64,000 nt of DNA, taken from NCBI GenBank assembly GCA_022747635.1, contig JAKTNV010000003.1, positions 50,883,475-50,947,474 on the forward strand, in the 5' to 3' direction. Positions 1 to 13,224 of this stretch are shown here, in pieces (within the stretch, counting starts at the first letter, position 1; each line of letters begins with the position of its first letter). Below the pieces are notes generated by a model that saw nothing but the letters and a program-made list of their open reading frames with translations, was not told the DNA's origin and did not search any database. Origin of the DNA: Hetaerina americana (Eukaryota > Arthropoda > Insecta > Odonata > Calopterygidae). A program made the translations under genes and the position numbers.

Positions 1-672
1 CGCGGCATTTTACGTGTCCAATTATTGAACAATTCTCTGTGTTAAAATGTGGTCGCACACCTACAGTCTGAAGTTATATCGAAGGAATGCCGCCCCGAAT
101 ATTTTGAGCCCTCATTGGCTCAGCAGCACCATTTGGAGATTCTTGCCTTCACTATTAGAAATAAAGGCACTTTTACATTTAAAAAAATACATTACCTTCA
201 CAATAGATATAAATTACCCACCGGTTTAGTATGAAATTAATGTATTGGGTCGGGGATTCATCTGTCTTGAGCAATTAAGCTGTTTTATGGTGCCATCGTT
301 AAAATTTTTGAGCAAAATGAAATCGAGATTTTTATGCCTTGGTGAGTCCAAACGGGAGAGGCCCTCCTCTTAAATCCCCTCGTTCCGAATCCAGAGACAT
401 TCGGTATTGCATGGCCTCTGAAATAAAAATACCTCTACCTCCCACCGCGAAAGAGGACTGTCACGAGTATAAAACGAGAAAGGTACCGCGTGAGGGTGAT
501 GGGAGGATTTCGAGGGGATAAGGAGTTGGGAGATTGGAGGGAGAGAGCTAAGGAGACCTCGTATATATGCATTTTTTTATCGGTCCATTCAACTCCTTTA
601 GAGCGAAAAAAGGTACCTATTACTCTTCTCTGGTAGCTGGAAGTTATCTTCAAATCGAAATTTACAACAATC
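1..672. other. AT-rich non-coding stretch
   Basis: Two overlapping ORFs of about 60 codons near the left edge have no recognisable domain and are of chance length. Nothing else is seen here. Confidence 0.5.
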
Positions 673-1048
673 CTTCCAGGAGTCGTTTTGGCTCCCGGGG
701 AGCCGGGCGGGGGCTTCGTGAGTGGTGGTAGGTATGAGTAGGTGCTCCACCCCCACCTTAAGAGGCGGGTGACTCGCGGGGAGGGAGGGTCGTTGGGCTG
801 CGTCGGAGGGACGGGTGGGGACTCGGGAGGGGGGCTCTCTAAGGGTGGTGAGGACTCGCTGGCAAGTTCACGCGAACGCCACCATACAGGTTTATGAATT
901 ATCACCCTCGTGCGCGAGGGAGGCATTTAGATGTGGAGGTATTGTCCTCGTTGGAACTTGGCGGCGAGGGGCCGGCTGGGCCTCGAGGGTGGCTGGGGAA
1001 TGGGTGAGTGGAGGAGGAGGCGGGACGGGGTCCGGTTACTGAAGTTAA
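673..1048. other. GC-rich, purine-biased island
   Basis: The + strand is rich in G and GA runs and contains many CpG. Open frames on both strands here encode only Pro/Ser-rich or Gly/Arg-rich low-complexity peptides, as expected from the base composition. No exon is recognised. It could be a regulatory CpG-rich element. Confidence 0.45.
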
Positions 1049-1324
1049 TTCCACCGTCGGAAACCTCTTACAGAGTTCATTCCTTTCCGGAGTTGCTGGA
1101 ACGGCATTTAGACCTGACAAAACTGAGGTTTTATTGAAAGGATAGTGAGGAATGCTCGCGCGCATCCCTCGTGCTAAAGCGGATCTTCGTTACGGTATTT
1201 AATCTCGGTTTTTATCGTAGCAGTTTTCAATTTAGCCTTTTCCGCATTCTTGAATTTCGGGGTGAAGAGTCAAATTTGGTTATTCATGAAGTTTCACAGC
1301 ATCCAACCCACAAGAGGTAAGAAG

Positions 1325-1410
1325 CACCCTTGTGTGAAAGGGGACTTGAACCCACGACCTTTAGCTTAGAGGACGAATGCGTAATCTACCGACTTTGACT
1401 CGGTTGGCTT
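1325..1410 (-). mobile_element. tRNA-derived SINE head or tRNA pseudogene
   Basis: Read on the minus strand, this has an A-box-like GGTAGATTACGC (complement of about 1380-1391) followed by a near-perfect B box, GGTTCAAGTCCC (complement of 1341-1352), at tRNA-like spacing. The bases between resemble an Arg/Lys-type anticodon arm. The ends do not pair as an acceptor stem, so a working tRNA is unlikely. A SINE 5' head or a decayed tRNA copy fits better. Confidence 0.6.
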
Positions 1411-4400
1411 GCAATTATTATGGATCGATGAATGTGCAAAAGTTCATGGCCCGAGAAAATAATAGGTTAGAGGGACACTTGTCAAATTACCATTTAACTA
1501 AATTGTCTTCATAAGCTATGTTGAAATAATTAATGTCATAATGAAATACACTATTCAAAATCGACGGGGTATAATTTAATCTAATATGAAAAGCTTTCAA
1601 TAACTGCTTGTGGAACGCCATCTCCCTTAGTTTCTTTGATTCAACGATCACGTACTCACACATTTAAGTTTCTACGAATACTCGCGCTCTATAAATTGAT
1701 AATAGCGTTATTTATACATATTTGCGGTTAATAGTTTGGATTGAAAGTATAAGGAATTCCGAATCAATGGTAATTTTGAACGTTATTATTATTTGAAAAT
1801 TAAGACATTAGCCTTACACGCATAGAATGAGCTTATTACAACTGGTTTCTCTGCAGTGTAGGATGCACGAACTTGTAACTGATTAATTGTAGCGTAGCTA
1901 ATTGTATTTACCTCATTATGCGTGAGAAAATCTGTGTTCTACGCAATATATTTCAACCTTTCATCTGCGGTGAAATTATCATATAGATGAATTGCAATTT
2001 CATGACAAATTCATTAACGGTTCAATAAATAACTGTAGCTTTTATCTATAATTAGACAGTTTCTCATCGCAGGGGAAACCATATTAACAAATGTTCTTCA
2101 TTTTTGGCTAGAATAAAACATATAAACAGATAGTCTATAAGTTGTGTGACTAAGACGCTAACGTTGGCATTTTTAACTGCTCTAAATATGCATTTGAGAA
2201 AATATGCTTTATCTTCTACCCTCAATTTTTGGGAACAAGCGGATTGAATGATGCATATTATGAAAATTTTCCATTTTTGATTTTTATAAGATTATATTGG
2301 CATTTTTAAAATTAATCTTTTAGTGCTACATTTTTATAATTATATGTAATGATTCAATTGTAGCATGCATAATTTAGGTCACTTTTCATGCCCAAGAAAT
2401 TATTATTATAATAATATCAATTAAAGAATGAGACGAAGGGCTAAATATTAAAACGAGTGGCGCATCGAAAGGGTTTTGAAAATCTCAAAGTTAGACGGTA
2501 AAATTATTCTAAAGATTAGAAATGAATAATGATTCCTTTTTCGTGTATCCCCTGCCTCGTGTAAATTATTGAAATTAGCATGGGATGAAGCATGAAAATG
2601 AAGAAACAGCTTTGAAAAATTCATTGTCATCACAGCAAACATGAATCATACCTCCTAAGATGGGAAATATTGCTGTGTGCCGAAGACTATCTCGAAGAAT
2701 TTTTACTTCTAACGAGTGCTTACGGGTGAAGTGTTGAATTAATATCATATTGGAGCTTCCATAAACTTCAATGTCTGCGCTGGACAAACCGCAACTTTAT
2801 ATGGCGCTGTCGATTTATCTTAAAGGGTTATCAAAGTCCACTTTCGCGGAGCACCACTTAAAAAGGAAACTTCACCTGGAATATAATTTTTGAACCAGCT
2901 GTCATCTAGGAGGTTCTAAGAAATCAGCGAACATTTAAATCACCCTCGGGATGTCATGGAACAAGTGTTGAATGCTTGCACCTATATATAAAGCAAACTC
3001 AAAACATAATCACAGATGCTAAATAAACCCAACCCCCAACAAATTGAAGCTTCTGTAGCCACCATTTTATGGTTCATCATATTATCAGTTTTTCTGGCAT
3101 GCGTGGAAAAATATTTTTCTCCCAAGTACCGTTGTGGTAAATTGTTTCAAAAATTACCTTTAACATTATAGCAATTTACCATTTCTATTGGTAACTGATT
3201 TCCAATGAAATTCAATCAAAAACCTTTATTTTAATACGTCCACCATTTTAGCATGGCCGGTGTGGAATCATTCCCTGCTATGCACTTTAGTTTTCATTCG
3301 CAGTGTGCCATGTTGCTGTTGATGGATAGAAAAGTTACGAGAAGTGAGAAAAAGTAGATAGAGAAAAAAAAGAGCTTGAGAAGCTGCTTTTTTTGATGGA
3401 CGCTGGACCGTACGATTTAAACTAAACCACGTGGTAAATTTTAGTTCAGGAATACCGTTCATATATGGGTACTTGTATATCGTGCATTAACCGACGTAGC
3501 CATTTAGTCATTCAAATGTTACTGTTACAAGACGCAATGACTGGCTCACTGGTGACTGAAAACCATGCTATTTAACTGGGAAATAATAACCAAATCCTTT
3601 CTTGTTTTTTTTCATTTCTCGGGCTCTGGATTAGTAAATATTCTTGACAATTCTGACAATTCGTGATGGATTGCCCCGACCCCACGCCATTTTTCGAAGC
3701 CATGGGCTCGCTTAATTGAAAATTTATCTACAGGTGAGCGAAGTCGGGCCGTGGAATCCGGGGCTGCCTGTAGATTCAACACCGTCTCCAACTCTCCCCC
3801 GATGGCATCATTGCCTCGGATGAGGAACGGCAACGCAATCGCAATCGCCTACGCACTCAAGCATCCGTCCGTCATCCGAGTAACTACTCGCCTCCGCATG
3901 TCCAAGAGTCCCTCTTCATAACAGCGGATCGTGTGTGCCACACTGCCCAATCAACACCTCTTGATGGTTAGCTCCTATTAATTATGATGGTATTTCCAGA
4001 TGCTCGTGGAATCTGCAGCGGTGGATAGGTATTAGGCTCGCATTGGAGGGTGTGCAACCGGAAATTGATGTCATTGCTCTCGATTTGGAAGGACTAAGCG
4101 AATGGAATGATCCCCGCATGAGCACCAATCTCACTTAAAACCAGGCGACCGCCTGAAGAAGGGAGATCTCGCCACGTACTCGACGATGATCTCTTCTTAG
4201 ACGGATCCTTACCGGATAATGACTCAAGTGCCCCTTTACATTCACCGCTAATGGTTACGTTTCAGTTTATTTCAGAATTATTTCAACTAGATTCCGCGGC
4301 ATGGCAACTAACTTAAGTGGATGGTGTGATGGAAAGGCGAAAGAAGGGAAGGGCTGATAATAACAATATTACCATTGCGCAATTCCTGTACCGTAAGATG

Positions 4401-4489
4401 GTTGGTTTAGGTCAGCAAAGCACATCTTTCCCCCCTTCATGGTTCAGTTCAGTGTAGCACAGTTCGTACGAATGGCAACATTGGTTCTT
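1411..4489. other. AT-rich non-coding stretch
   Basis: ORFs are short, scattered and without recognisable domains. No RNA gene or repeat is recognised. A more balanced patch at about 3700-4230 shows no motif that can be named. Confidence 0.5.
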
Positions 4490-4735
4490 AGGCAAGAAAG
4501 AAGGAGATTGGGAGGAGGATATATTAGATGAAGAGGGTGTAGGCCTTTGGGGGAGAGGAAGAGCGAGGGTGAGAGAGGATGGGCGCATGAGGGGAAGGTG
4601 AGGTGCGGTGAGAGTTGACGTATTGTCTGTCGGTGTTGAGGGCCTCATTTGCCGTCACAAGGGTGTGGCCTGGGCGGGGCTTATGGGACGAATGGTCTCC
4701 TAAAGCGATCGGCTCCGTTGAGTGGTGGTCAGGGG
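4490..4735. other. Purine-rich island
   Basis: The + strand is dominated by GGA/GAG runs. The minus-strand open frame through it is Pro/Ser/Thr-rich low complexity and is not annotated as a gene. Confidence 0.4.
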
Positions 4736-7127
4736 GCTAAACAACACTCACTTGTGCCTATAATCTATGGAATGAAATTAAGCTTTGTTTATGTTTTTTA
4801 TCTTTGGTGCCTCTTGCCTGCTGTTCGGATTGCTTTCTCTGGTCCTCATTAGATCCACGCATTATCGATCAAGCTTCAAAATCTCGTTTCGGAGAGGAGA
4901 AAACCTATTAGTGACCGTCGAAAGCGGCAGTTATTCTACTTGGAAATGGGATTTCAGGTCCATATCGTTTCCTACTGCATATAAATGCGTGACTTTCATC
5001 CTCCGTTGGCGGATGAAAGTCTATTGGAGATCCATATGAGAATCTTTTAATCAGGATAATATTGTATTACATTGTGGAATACATACCTTTAAGAAGAGCT
5101 CTGTCCTCTTAAAATAGCTTTGAATTTTTCCTCGAGTCATGAGTTATGGTAAATTATCAGCCACTACTCCTTCACTCCGCGTTTAAACTTATCACGTAAC
5201 AACCTAATTTTTGACAAACAAATAAGGAAGATGTGCCATTTGTGAGATTAAATTGTATCAGCTCCCCCGTATTGGCCATTTATTATATTATATTTCAATT
5301 AATTTTGAGGGTAACTTTTTCCTATCATTTTTTTCTTCCAATGACTTGAAACGCTTCCAATTGTAACTTTGTTAATCTTTTCCACCCCTTTTTATGCAGT
5401 GTTTTCAATTGTGTTTAACTTTGTCAAACCTCTTAAATTTCATAATTGTTTTAGTTTACATGAAAAACATGAAACGAAATTCATGTAACCGTACTTAAAG
5501 AGAGCCAAACATAATAATTATAAATATGCCTTCCTGTCCTTTTCACAATTTAATCTTTATTATTTTAAGGCAATATTGAACGGCTTAAAGATCATTATAC
5601 GTCGAAAGCGAAGAATCATAATTTTCACGCACATATATTTTAAAATATAAAGAATTATTTAAAAAATCTGGTCAAACAGTTGAATTAATACAGCTTACAT
5701 GAACTTTTATCATCTTAATGGAAATAAAATTCTAAAATTCACGGATTTAAATTTTAAAACGAATGGAATAATTTATTCCTTGAATGAAATCATTCATGTC
5801 CAGCAGGTAGTAGGTCTAGGATTGTAGGTAGAATGTGATACGATTTTATCCCATAAATGAGAAGAAAGGAGGCAGTAGAAAATAAAGGTCTGTGAATAAT
5901 AATTAGAAAGCACGAGTCTCACGGTAGGTAGCTGATAAACTGTGGAAAGTCCCTTTCCTTTTATATTTGGAGAATGGCTTTTACCTTTGGCTTTGGAATC
6001 GGCAAATTACCAGGAACTCTAGTTTAGGATTTTGTCCGGCCGTGGATATTAAAGAACAGAGGATAGGGGCAGTGAAGCGGCTGCCAGTTTCTCCCCTTTC
6101 ATCGAACCATTCCAAGAGAGTAACGATTATCGTCATAAAAGACGGGCCTAAGTTTTATAACAGCTCAGTACCCAAATCAGACCAGATGAATTTTTCTTTG
6201 CAGATTGAAGGCAAGATTGGAGCGAGGAAATTCCTTGCATTCGATACACAATGAGCTTTGCTTGGTCATATAAGGAGTCGTTTTAACTCAGGGTGTTTTC
6301 ATTTATACGTTTCCGAGATGGATGTCGTCGTTAAACGGCTTACGAAAGCGAAATACCCCTCTGAATGGAGCGAAAAGCTGGCAGATGGTTATAGGCACCA
6401 CTCCATTCGCATTGTCTTGCCTAATAACTCCAATTACTGTTAAAATCGATCACAAACTTAAGATGGAAAACTTGAGTGAAAAGATTGGCGAGGAAAAAAA
6501 AATAAAAGTCGGCTACCGCTGGCAGTTTTGCCTAATAACGCCGTCATTGGACGTTTATAAGAGCAAAATCCTGGATGAGTAAAGTTTCAATAATGAAAAT
6601 TGTGAAACCTTTTCTGTTTCCGACGCATAAAACATCGGTTAACCTACTACAAAGCTCGGGATAAAATTAAACCAAGCGGTCCATCGTTTATGAATGCTAT
6701 AAATCTATACGGCAGTGGTAGTTTTTTGCGTGTAGAACTTTTAAAAGTGGCCTGGTGAGGTAATTATCCTCGAGAGATCCATGTTCCAATTAAAAGGATG
6801 ATCGCAGAGCGAGCAACTTTGATTGATGAACCGCTGAAATGTCCTCTTGAATATTCTTTCGGAACAAGTTTTGCACATAATAATTCACCATGCAAAAGAT
6901 TTATCGTCGACCCCTCCCTTCCTCCTCGCTGGTGCACTTGGTTGGTTTCCTCCAGGACTCACATTGGCGCGGGAAACTTATTAGAAATTAGGAGGGGCCG
7001 AGTGTGCTTTTTCATAAACGTCGCGAATGTCCAGGGCACTGTCGTGACATGGTGTATGAGCCGTTGGCGGAGCCAGCGTTCATTTCTATCGCTTTTAATC
7101 CCTTAGAAACCTCTTTATTATGGTTGA
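4736..7127. other. AT-rich non-coding stretch
   Basis: ORFs of 60-100 codons (for example 5967-6254 and 6798-7106) have no recognisable domain. A short near-repeat containing TTGCCTAATAAC occurs twice, at about 6417 and 6528. Nothing else is identified. Confidence 0.45.
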
Positions 7128-7322
7128 TTTTTTCCTCTCTCCCTCTCTCTCCGGCACCGCACGCGATCCACCTCCAACACTGCCCGCTCCATCTTTCTTT
7201 CCCCGCCGCCGCTCTCGAAGTTTCCCCGGATCGTCCCCGCCCTCCTATCTTTCCTCCGCCCCCTCCGCCCACCCTCCGCGGACCTCTCCCTCTTCCCTTC
7301 CCTGCCCCTCCCACACCACCAT
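7128..7322. other. C/T-rich island
   Basis: The + strand is almost continuous pyrimidine. The Pro/Ser/Leu-rich frame on + and the Gly/Arg-rich frame on - both come from this bias. Confidence 0.45.
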
Positions 7323-8699
7323 TATACAGGGTGTGACGTTCTAGAGCAGCATCGGTCCCTGTGGCACACTGCATCTTCGTCGTGCGACAGGTGGCTCCAC
7401 CGGGAAAATTTAAGTTTGAAACGGTTATCGCGCGGAGAAGGAAGGGAACGTCTGGGACTAGGGAAAAAGGAGTAGGCGTAGATACAGCGTACTACGTGCC
7501 CGGATTTTAGACCAAGGTAGGAAAACGAACCTACCGGAGATTTTTAAAGGGGCGACGTCGACTTGCCGCAGTTATCTCTCTCGTTTGTGTTAATTAAACG
7601 TCAGTAGGGATGTGATCGCCTTTCTCGTTGGACCACACACAGATGGCTGAGTCGAAAAAGGAACAGTATTTTTTTTCTAACGTTTGACATGATGTGTATG
7701 AAAAAAGATAAGGCATTTATTTGAATGCCATCGTTTATTGCGCGAATCTAAATTGACACCAGCTCTATCAGTCAGGATTAAGTTAAGAATTAACGTAATT
7801 TTTCCTTTATTTCCCCTGGTGTTTGTTGGATATCGGAACTTATTCTTGAAAAAAATGGTTAATTTTTTAAATTATTTTATAACCTTTGGTTGGTTACAGT
7901 CCCGAATGAAGTTCTGCATTTTTATTTAAACCTTAACCAAGAAAAACTTACTGATATAATGCTCTTAGAGATGCATTATTTTTGGTCATATCTCCACCGA
8001 AATATTTTAAATCAAAATTTTTGTTAAATGCTTCGATTGCGTGATTATGACGTGAAAATTAGTCTCTTGACTCGTAAGTGGTTAAGTAACAATATAGGTA
8101 CATCCTTTCTCATCAAAGGGATAAGAATTGAATAATACCTACATTTCATTTTTTTAGCTATATAATAAAGCAGAAATTAGCAAGTCTTCAGTTCAGTGAT
8201 TATTTCGATATAAGGTGTACAATTTCGCTAAATTTGGACTATCAATGTTGTATTGCGTAAAACGTGTGCAGTTATATGTATATCTCTACTCGGATGTATT
8301 TTTATGCGCCTACCAAACTAAATGTAATTTTATCTGTGCATACGGAAATCGTAACTGATGAAATTAACGTTCCAGGACTTTACATTACATTACATAAAAT
8401 TGATTCAACAGTTATAACAACTAATGGCATGTTCATTCTTATTATATATGATAAAATATAGCTCAGTAGGCATCAATGTTCATAAATGTATTTTGTTTTT
8501 AAAAAGTGGGTATTGAAAACACGTGTTAGCAACGATGAAGCAGAAAACCTTTCAATGTGTTGATATCAAAGGCTCGGTAGCGATTTTGAGATACGCCCGT
8601 GAAAATTATTCATCGCGCGACTCGGTCAGCATTATGCATAGCCATGAGAGCAGCCGCCTTAAGAGCAGCCGTTAGCGAGAAATATTATATCAAACATTC
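7323..8699. other. Mostly AT-rich non-coding stretch
   Basis: The first 350 bases are CpG-containing and mixed in composition, starting with ACAGGGTGT near 7326. The remainder is AT-rich with chance ORFs only. No gene is recognised. Confidence 0.45.
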
Positions 8700-9595
8700 A
8701 TAAAATTGTTTTCACCGGCCGCGCAACGGCAGAGACGGGTGCACTCACCCCAGCAAAATGGAATGACTCGGAGGAGGAGCAAGTCTCCTTCAGAGAACAG
8801 GGAAGCAAAACCCCGCCGGCAGCGGTACCTGCTCCCTCCTCTCTCCCTCCCCCCTGGGGGTTCGCGTTCGATGGTGACGACGAACGTCCGGAGGAAGACT
8901 GGGAGAGGAGTTAGTGTGTGTTTGCTTGTTGCATGCATGTTCGAGTCCCCGTTGTTCGCACCCCCCACACCCCCTTCCACACACCCCAGAGGCTCTTGAG
9001 CGTTCGCCTCGTGATGAGTCCGTGATGGGATACGGCCCCCAGGGTCCGAACGGGCCGAGGGATCGAAGTGGAAAGGACGAGGAGGGAGGAAGAGCGGCGG
9101 CCAAGTGGATGGATTTATCCGAAGGGAGAGCGGATGGCGGCGGTGCGCGCGGACGACGCGGGGAGGGATAGAAAAAACCCGTGGGGTGGGGGAAATGAAC
9201 CTGGTGCGGCGGAGGGGATATCAGTGGGAATAAATCGGCACCCGGGGCACCGGAATGGTGGCGCGGAGGGGGTGAGGAGGGGGTGGTGGTCGAGCCGAGG
9301 CGGTGGGAAGGGGTTGGGCATTGGGGTAGCGGGGCCGCTGGTGGACTGAGCGGCTGGGGCGGTGGGCTGTGTGGCACAGCCTCATTATGCCCATCCCACC
9401 CTCTTACGAAATGCCCCCGGGGGAGGGAAGGGGGAGGCTTAAAGGTGGACAAGACGATGAAGGGTTGGGGGGGTGAAGGTGGGGGGGACGGGAAGGAGCC
9501 GGAGTGGATATCGCGGTGGGCGGTGGGTGGGACAGCGCTTGGGGAGGGGCGGTAAGGGGCCCGGGGAGGACGAATCTGCCGAGGGCGAAGGGGTG
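8700..9595. other. CpG- and G-rich island
   Basis: This is one of the most GC-rich parts of the window. The + strand has many G runs, especially 9240-9560, able in principle to form G-quadruplexes, together with dense CpG. A 334-codon minus-strand frame (8790-9794) is Pro/Ser/His/Arg-rich low complexity with no domain, so it is read as a composition artefact. A promoter- or enhancer-like CpG island is possible. Confidence 0.5.
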
Positions 9596-10410
9596 GGGCA
9601 CGCCCCGTATTCCACTCCTCCTCCGCACCTGCCCTCCTCGCAGCCTTCACCTGCCCCGGCGAGGCGCCTGGGGCAAATGCGCCCCGGCGCTGCCCCACCT
9701 GGATGTTTCCTCCCTCCCGCCAGCGCCGTTTCTCTCCCTCCTTTCCTCCCCCCACCCCCAGAGGCCATTCCTTCACACATATACCCCACTCCAACTATCG
9801 CTTCCTATACTCCTCTCCCTCCCGCTCATTCATCATCCCTTCCTCATTACGCTTTATTATTATACCCTCGCATACCTTCGGACCTTCTTTCGGCGAAGGA
9901 CAGATTAGTGTGGTGCTCTCGAGAATTTCGCGCACTTTAATGCGTTTCGAAAGAGGGAGAAGGGTGGTGGTGTTGGAAGGTTTCATATAGATGCATTGGA
10001 TCACATAAGTCAACTTTCCGGGGCGACTCCTCCTCGGTCCATTTTCTTTTTCTCTCACCTTCCTCTTTCTATTCCTCGTCCGGTCCGCCTCTCTCCACCA
10101 ACGACGACGGGTGGTGGAGAGAGGGACGGGAGAAAGAGGGTGCCACGTCCTTGTCAACCCCACGGGGGTCCTCTGCCCCCAGTGCGTCACGAGACCTCTT
10201 CAGGACCGCACGTGTCTCTTGCTCCTCACGAGAGATGATGACGACCGCGGCGACGTTATCCGCGGAGATCTGAACGCTGGGGAGTCTCCCATCCCCCCCT
10301 CCAACCCTCGCCTCTCCCCGCAACTCCGCTCCTGTCTCTCCCTCCTCCCTCAGTCTCCGCTTCTTTCCTGCTCTCTCTTTCCTATCCTCCGCCGAATCCC
10401 GCAACATTGA
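9596..10410. other. C/T-rich half of the same island
   Basis: Strand bias flips at about 9600: the + strand goes from G-rich to long C/T runs (9610-9890 and again 10020-10400). A less biased AT-containing gap lies at about 9900-10010. No coding domain is visible in any frame. Confidence 0.5.
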
Positions 10411-12060
10411 CCAAGGAGGAAAATTTGCTGAGAGTTCGTTCCGAGGGTGTCCCCTGTTGGAAGCCTTCTGAAAGGGAGCAGGTTCACGCGAGTCACTGTG
10501 AACCCCGAAGCTCTCTCTCCTCCATTCGTTCAACTCTAAAAAAGTTCCTTCACTCGAACTGCTCTGTCGCTATCCCTCATTCTCTCTCTCTTAATGTCGA
10601 TTAATTATTGCATGAATTATATATGATATTATTTTTTTTCACGAAATTTTTAATAAGTTGGAAAATTGATATATTTAGGATGATATGTTTGATAATTTTA
10701 TTTTGTGTCATGCCGAAATTTGGTCGCTAATAGCTAATAATGGCCACTGCTGGCAATCTTCTTCAAACTAAAAATCAGTAAATTACATGAAAACAGAAGC
10801 TTATTTCGACTGAGAAATGCTTATACATTTTTAAATTATTATTTGCCATATAATGCTTATTTACTCTTTTTAGTTTTTGTATTAATCTGTATATTACCAA
10901 CATCTCATCTGTTCCTTGAGTGGCATTGAGGACCGAGGTAGGCAGCTAATCGAATAGTATTCATTACGTTATATCCTCGTAATTGGCTATAAATCCTGTA
11001 TTTTTCCTGCTGTGTCGGCGTAAAGATTGAGGTGGAGAGTTTACATTCGTAATCCCATCGTACGTGATTGAGTTGCTTTGACGAGACACGGCGTGAGTTT
11101 TCATCACCACACGGTCACTCAGATAGATCCATGAGATAGCTAAGAGGATAATTTTGCTCTTCAAGAGAATTGATTGTCAGGTTTAGAGACCGTTGGGAAA
11201 GGGAAGATTTATGGTGAAGTAGTGTTTTCAAACTAGTAATTTTATAATATTCGGAGTCAAGAAGTTGAATGAAAATGTTTCTTCTTGGCCTTTAAACTGT
11301 CGTAAATACACCGAATACTTTTGCCTTCTAATTAGCATTTAAGTTAATTGGTAAGTACTAGAATCCAGAACATTTAAACAAATTTAAAAGGTTTTGCTCT
11401 ATGTGTTTCTCTCATGATTGAGAGGAAATGAAAACTTCGCTTCTTTTGAAAGTATCTCATAAAAGGAAAAGGTAATTTTCTCTCCGTTAGAGAATAAGAA
11501 TATATCCGGAATGACTAAATGGGTTTTAATGTAATCAGTGATTTCGTAATAGAGAACATTTCGTCAATCTAAGGAAAATGTTGGACTTTATTTCCAGGAA
11601 AAATTCTAATAGGTCTTATATAACGTAGTATCTCATATGATTTCTCTTTTTAGGGTCCATTATGATTTTTTTAAATAATTGTTCCGACATAAGATTCGCC
11701 ATTCGGCCCGAAAAACTTTCAGCCAGAGAGACCGAGTACAAGCCTGGGCTTGACCACAGCTATACGACTCGTAACCCACACAAGTCAAGGGTCCTTCTCT
11801 GAAACTTGACATATTTGCGGTTAGGTCCAAGGAGGAAGCATCGGAGTGAACATGAAAGAGACTAGGGGAAAGATGGAGGGCGAGACGAAGTCGGCGGAAA
11901 AAGACGTATTCTTTCTATCATACCTAAGGCATCGCTTTCGGACGGGGCACCCAAAGTATAGGGTATCGGCGGATGGGAAATCCGGAGGCGGTTAACAAAT
12001 GAATAACGCATTCGACCACGCAAAAAATGACAAATGATATGGATCGAGCAGGGCGAAAAC
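10411..12060. other. AT-rich non-coding stretch
   Basis: After a C/T tail to about 10600 the sequence is AT-rich. No exon, RNA gene or convincing repeat is recognised. Confidence 0.45.
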
Positions 12061-12470
12061 CACGGGCGGAAGCTTCCTCCACGCTAATTGACAGCCCCTC
12101 AGCCCCCGTTCCCGCATTCTTATTCCAACGTTCGACGCACTCATTTCGAAAGCGTCTCTCATTTCTTTGCCCTCCGCTTTTATTCGGAGATTACGATCTC
12201 TATTCTCGCAGAATCCAATTCGGAAAGTGTCATTTGCTCCTCTGGGGCCGGGGAGGTGGGGGGGAGGGTGAAAGGGGGAGGAAAGGGGGCGAGGATTTTT
12301 AATACTCGGGCATTTCTTCTCTCAAGGTTTTTTTTTGCTCGGAATTCACGTTGCACAACTTGTTCTTTCGGAAAAAACAAAAAAAAGGACCGAGCCAGCC
12401 CCCCTCCCACACGCTTATTTTCCGCTCATTTCCCTCCACCCTCTCACATGATTCGCATTCGATTACCACA
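12061..12470. other. Mixed GC-rich island with a G-run core
   Basis: A core of G runs (about 12240-12295) is flanked by pyrimidine-rich DNA on both sides. Overlapping open frames in several phases are low complexity and are not called as genes. Confidence 0.4.
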
Positions 12471-13224
12471 TCCCAAAAGGTCATTCGTATACCTGCAGGC
12501 CTGCATCGGGAAGTATTTCTAAATTACAAGCCCGCCCATTATAATTTATTTCCCCTAAAGGGATGAGTCAAAAACCGACCGACTACGAAAACGGACCTCG
12601 TTTCATGATTTAGAGCGGATAGATGGGTCCTCAAGGCATCATAAGAGTAATTTTCTAGCATTTATATAGCATGTAGTTTATAATACATTTTAATGTTAAC
12701 GTACTAGCTATTGGTTTCCTTGGTTGAGAGCAGTAAAGACTTCCTATCCCGCGGCGTTAAATAATATTGAGTCGTGATTTTACATCTGGGCTTCGGTGTG
12801 TGTTGTTTCAAGATTTATTTCAATCCCCGCAACATAGAGATAAAAGACTATAATGGCGTGTGAGTTCAAAATTTCCTGTCCCTGCAGTGCTATTAATTTA
12901 TCATTACCAACTTTCGTGATCGCATCATTAACTATTTCATTATAATTGGCTGCTGTTGCTATTAACGTGCACTGAGTGTATCTTGGTAGAAAGAGGATTT
13001 GATTAATTGCATTACTTGTAATAAAAACCCACAATAAAGTAATAATTCCTGTCAACATGTCCCTTCCTGACCGTAAATGAGATTCATTCCGTGGGGGAAT
13101 GAGGGATGAGCTACGGAAGAATTGCGTGGCCCACTGAGGGTAAACGATTATGAGCAGTAATACGCGTTGGCCACCCTCGAGGTATGATTGTGATGGACGA
13201 CAAAGAGCAATCGCCCTGGATAAG
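12471..13224. other. AT-rich non-coding stretch
   Basis: A 152-codon minus-strand ORF (12780-13238) crosses most of it. Its translation has no recognised domain and no splice context was identified. It is left unannotated. Confidence 0.4.

Noticed and set aside
7323..7345. ACAGGGTGT motif resembling a transposon end
   Set aside because: No matching inverted partner, element body or target duplication is visible.
8790..9794. 334-codon ORF on the minus strand, the longest in the window
   Set aside because: The translation is Pro/Ser/Arg/His low complexity produced by a C-rich strand. Other frames are equally open and no domain or splice logic is seen.
11690..11830. Possible tRNA-like or SINE segment
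   Set aside because: A GGTCAAGCCC on the minus strand loosely resembles a B box, but no A box or tRNA-like spacing could be found.
11885..11915. DEVGGK-like frame considered as the missing BTB start
   Set aside because: The following residues do not resemble the family and the motif is incomplete.
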